64,000 nt of DNA. Source: Archegozetes longisetosus. Taxonomy: Eukaryota > Arthropoda > Arachnida > Sarcoptiformes > Trhypochthoniidae. Every line of letters starts with the position of its first letter. Position 1 is the first letter of the stretch. The notes beneath the pieces were generated by a model. It was not told the origin of the DNA, did not search any database, and worked only from the letters and a program-made list of their open reading frames with translations. The stretch is from the NCBI GenBank assembly GCA_018873245.2, contig JAEMBT020000008.1, positions 1,908,001-1,972,000 on the forward strand. The letters are read 5' to 3'. The translations under genes were made by a program, and so were the position numbers. This document shows positions 61,971 through 64,000 of this stretch, in pieces.

Positions 61971-62165
61971 TTAAACTGGTTTGCCGATTCTTGTGTGGTG
62001 ATTAAACCAGCTCCATTTGTGTGGAATCGGACGATTAAACCCATAAGCTACTGCCCAGTGAGGCATTCGCTTGTGTTGAAAATGTGAGCCCCATTGACTG
62101 CTCACCATAACTACATATAATGTCATTATTGTTTGACACAACAGTAAAACTCTCCAAAAATTCAT
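61971..62165 (-). CDS. Secreted Trp/His-rich peptide 8
   Basis: A single coding exon of 64 residues, ATG at 62165. The signal peptide (about residues 1-23, ending MVSS) precedes QWGSHFQHKRMPHW. The mature part, about 41 residues, is basic and rich in His (7) and Trp (4), with PHKWSWFNHHTRIGKPV at the end. It has no Gly repeat and does not end in Gly, so it is the outlier of the cluster. TATTAG just before the ATG looks like a 5' UTR intron acceptor, with TATATAAATAG at about 62478-62488 as the promoter. Trp/His-rich short cationic peptides are often antimicrobial or metal-binding; this is inference. Confidence 0.75.
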   Translation of the reverse strand: MNFWRVLLLCQTIMTLYVVMVSSQWGSHFQHKRMPHWAVAYGFNRPIPHKWSWFNHHTRIGKPV

Positions 62166-62475
62166 TTTTCTAATACAAAATAAAAATTAAAATCCCTTAT
62201 AGTAATCCGTTATCAAAAGTTTTGATTGCAGTTTCTTGAAATAAAGTGTGAAAGTAGTCGACAAAAAAAGATTAAGTTAGAAAACTTATGACTTTAACAG
62301 TTTATCGATTGACTCAAATGAACGATTAACTGTGATTCGCACAAGAGTTGTTACTTACTTATTTAAAAAAATGTGTAATTCAACTTATGGAAGAAAGTAT
62401 TAAAGCTTAACTTTTGACTTAATGTCAAGTTTCAACGTATAGGTTGGAATGATTGAGATGAAGACAAAATTCGGT

Positions 62476-62490
62476 CTATTTATATAGAGG
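62476..62490 (-). promoter_or_regulatory. Likely TATA box of secreted peptide 8
   Basis: Reads CTATATAAATAGACC on the minus strand. It lies about 310 bases before the ATG, so the call depends on the 5' UTR intron being real. Confidence 0.45.
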
Positions 62491-64000
62491 AATGGAATCT
62501 TAAATAATACGGAAAGTACTTGATATCACGTACAGTACATCCAGTAGTAGCCTATTTATTTAGCCCACTTACTGCTCATCTGTAGAACTTCGGATATTTC
62601 TAGAATTAACTGGAATTAGCTCTCGATTTTGAAGGGCTTGAATGTCTTTCATTCTTATAATAATATAACAACAAATGCTGTTCCGCTAATCGCTTATCTA
62701 AGATTCTTAACACTGCCTTTAAACTATTGCCAGTGAATTTTGTAAGTGGTGTTAACTGAAATTTAAGATGAGTGCTATTATTGATTGGATCTTATTTACA
62801 TATCAGTAGCATGTATTGACTATATTGATTTGATATGATCAACTGAAAGATCAAAACAAATGGCAATTTCCAGATCCTTGTTCAAAAATGCCTTATGATT
62901 TTAAGCACGTGCGTCAGTTAGGGCTACTTTGTCTACTATATCTCTTGTTTGAATAGCTCACCATATCGTCAGGTCAGTGTCATAGAGTTCTATCTCTTAT
63001 GTTAGTTTAATTGCACGTTGCACTCTATAGTACTCACAGCTATATTTCAATTCAGCCAAATGTTATGCTAATTGTTTGTACATTTTGTAGTATTTTTAAG
63101 TAGACTATTATGAAAAATTCCATTAGTTCCAATGCTTAACTACACGAGTGACCATCAACTTGACAAATGACCACAACAATGCAAATTAAACATTTAACTT
63201 GAGACAAAATTTTGTTTTGACTGAAGAAAAGGCAACTAGTTTTTAGTAAAGCCCTTATTTATTGATTTTATAAATAGAGAGAATCATACTTTACGCTATT
63301 GTTGAATTTCTGTTTGCAATAGATAATTCAATATAATTGTAGCCTTAATAGTGCTAATACTTTCATTTATAGTTATGAATCATTTATTTGACTGTTAGAA
63401 AACTAGTCTTATTTGTTTTTATCTGTCTTTCTACTCGTATAAAACTTACTAAACCAGTCTTTAGTAACCTACAAAATACTACTGTTTGTTTTGTTTTTAC
63501 TATTATCATATGTAGATTCACTATACATTTTATCTCAAATTAATCTACACTATACCCAAATATTATATCGTTTATGCCTTTCAGTCGTATCAAATAGTTT
63601 TTGCTAATTGGTAATAATCTAATTATTTGCCTCAAACTGGTTTCATTTCCATAATTCAACAAATGATTATCATAAGTAATAACAAAACTTGAATTTCATT
63701 AACATTGATTCAAGTGAGAGGTAGGAAAATACTAGCCATGAATTGCTAAGATTTCAACTTTGTTCATGTGAAACCGGAAAGCTATTGTATATTTTTCTTT
63801 TATTTGTTTCAATTGCAACTTATCATTTGGTCGAAAAGTGATAGTTTTAAACTGATTTTCATTTGATTGCACTTCACCGCCAGCTATGTCGATATATATT
63901 TATGCACTTTTGCTTTCATTCATATCCAAAGTAATAATTAAGTTGACTATAAGTATATTACTAGGGTTTCTGCTTTCCGGAAATAATTGAATTAGTTGCA
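62491..64000. other. Right flank, nothing recognised
   Basis: AT-rich DNA to the window edge. I see no ORF, RNA gene or clear repeat. Confidence 0.4.

Overview
This is AT-rich eukaryotic nuclear DNA with short introns (many 50-110 bases, standard GT-AG), animal housekeeping genes, and an Arrowhead-type LIM-homeobox gene whose homeodomain reads like the arthropod one. An arthropod is well supported. A mite or other compact-genome chelicerate is my best guess, but I cannot prove it from the window. There are no operons, CRISPR arrays or intact RNA genes.

Layout. Positions 1-1363 hold the 3' end of cytoplasmic tyrosyl-tRNA synthetase. From 1975 to 11361 (minus strand) there is a small membrane protein, a divergent paired-like homeobox gene and a five-exon Arrowhead-like LIM-homeobox gene. 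From 15665 to 33817 (plus strand) comes a run of conserved genes: INCENP, the OST3/OST6-type oligosaccharyltransferase subunit (TUSC3/MAGT1), IMP dehydrogenase, DENND6, glucose-6-phosphatase and the gamma subunit of NAD-isocitrate dehydrogenase. I resolved exon structures for all of these, and the splice phases close. INCENP and TUSC3/MAGT1 each carry one apparent single-base deletion.

Positions 37676-62488 form a gene-poor accessory region. Its only intact genes are eight small secreted-peptide genes (69-112 residues). All have a signal peptide whose predicted cleavage leaves Gln as first mature residue, and seven of eight end in Gly. Most are very rich in Gly with Tyr, Arg or His. The ends would allow N-terminal pyroglutamate and C-terminal amidation. 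Pairs of genes share near-identical core promoters, so the cluster looks like an expanding family of secreted peptides: antimicrobial, cuticular, silk or cement proteins, or neuropeptide-like. This is the most interesting system in the window.

The same region and the gene flanks contain mobile-element debris: three hAT-type MITEs with 8-base target duplications, one CAGT-ended MITE, two long foldback (hairpin) elements of similar architecture, two decayed mariner-like transposases, a decayed protein kinase copy and a tRNA-like fossil.
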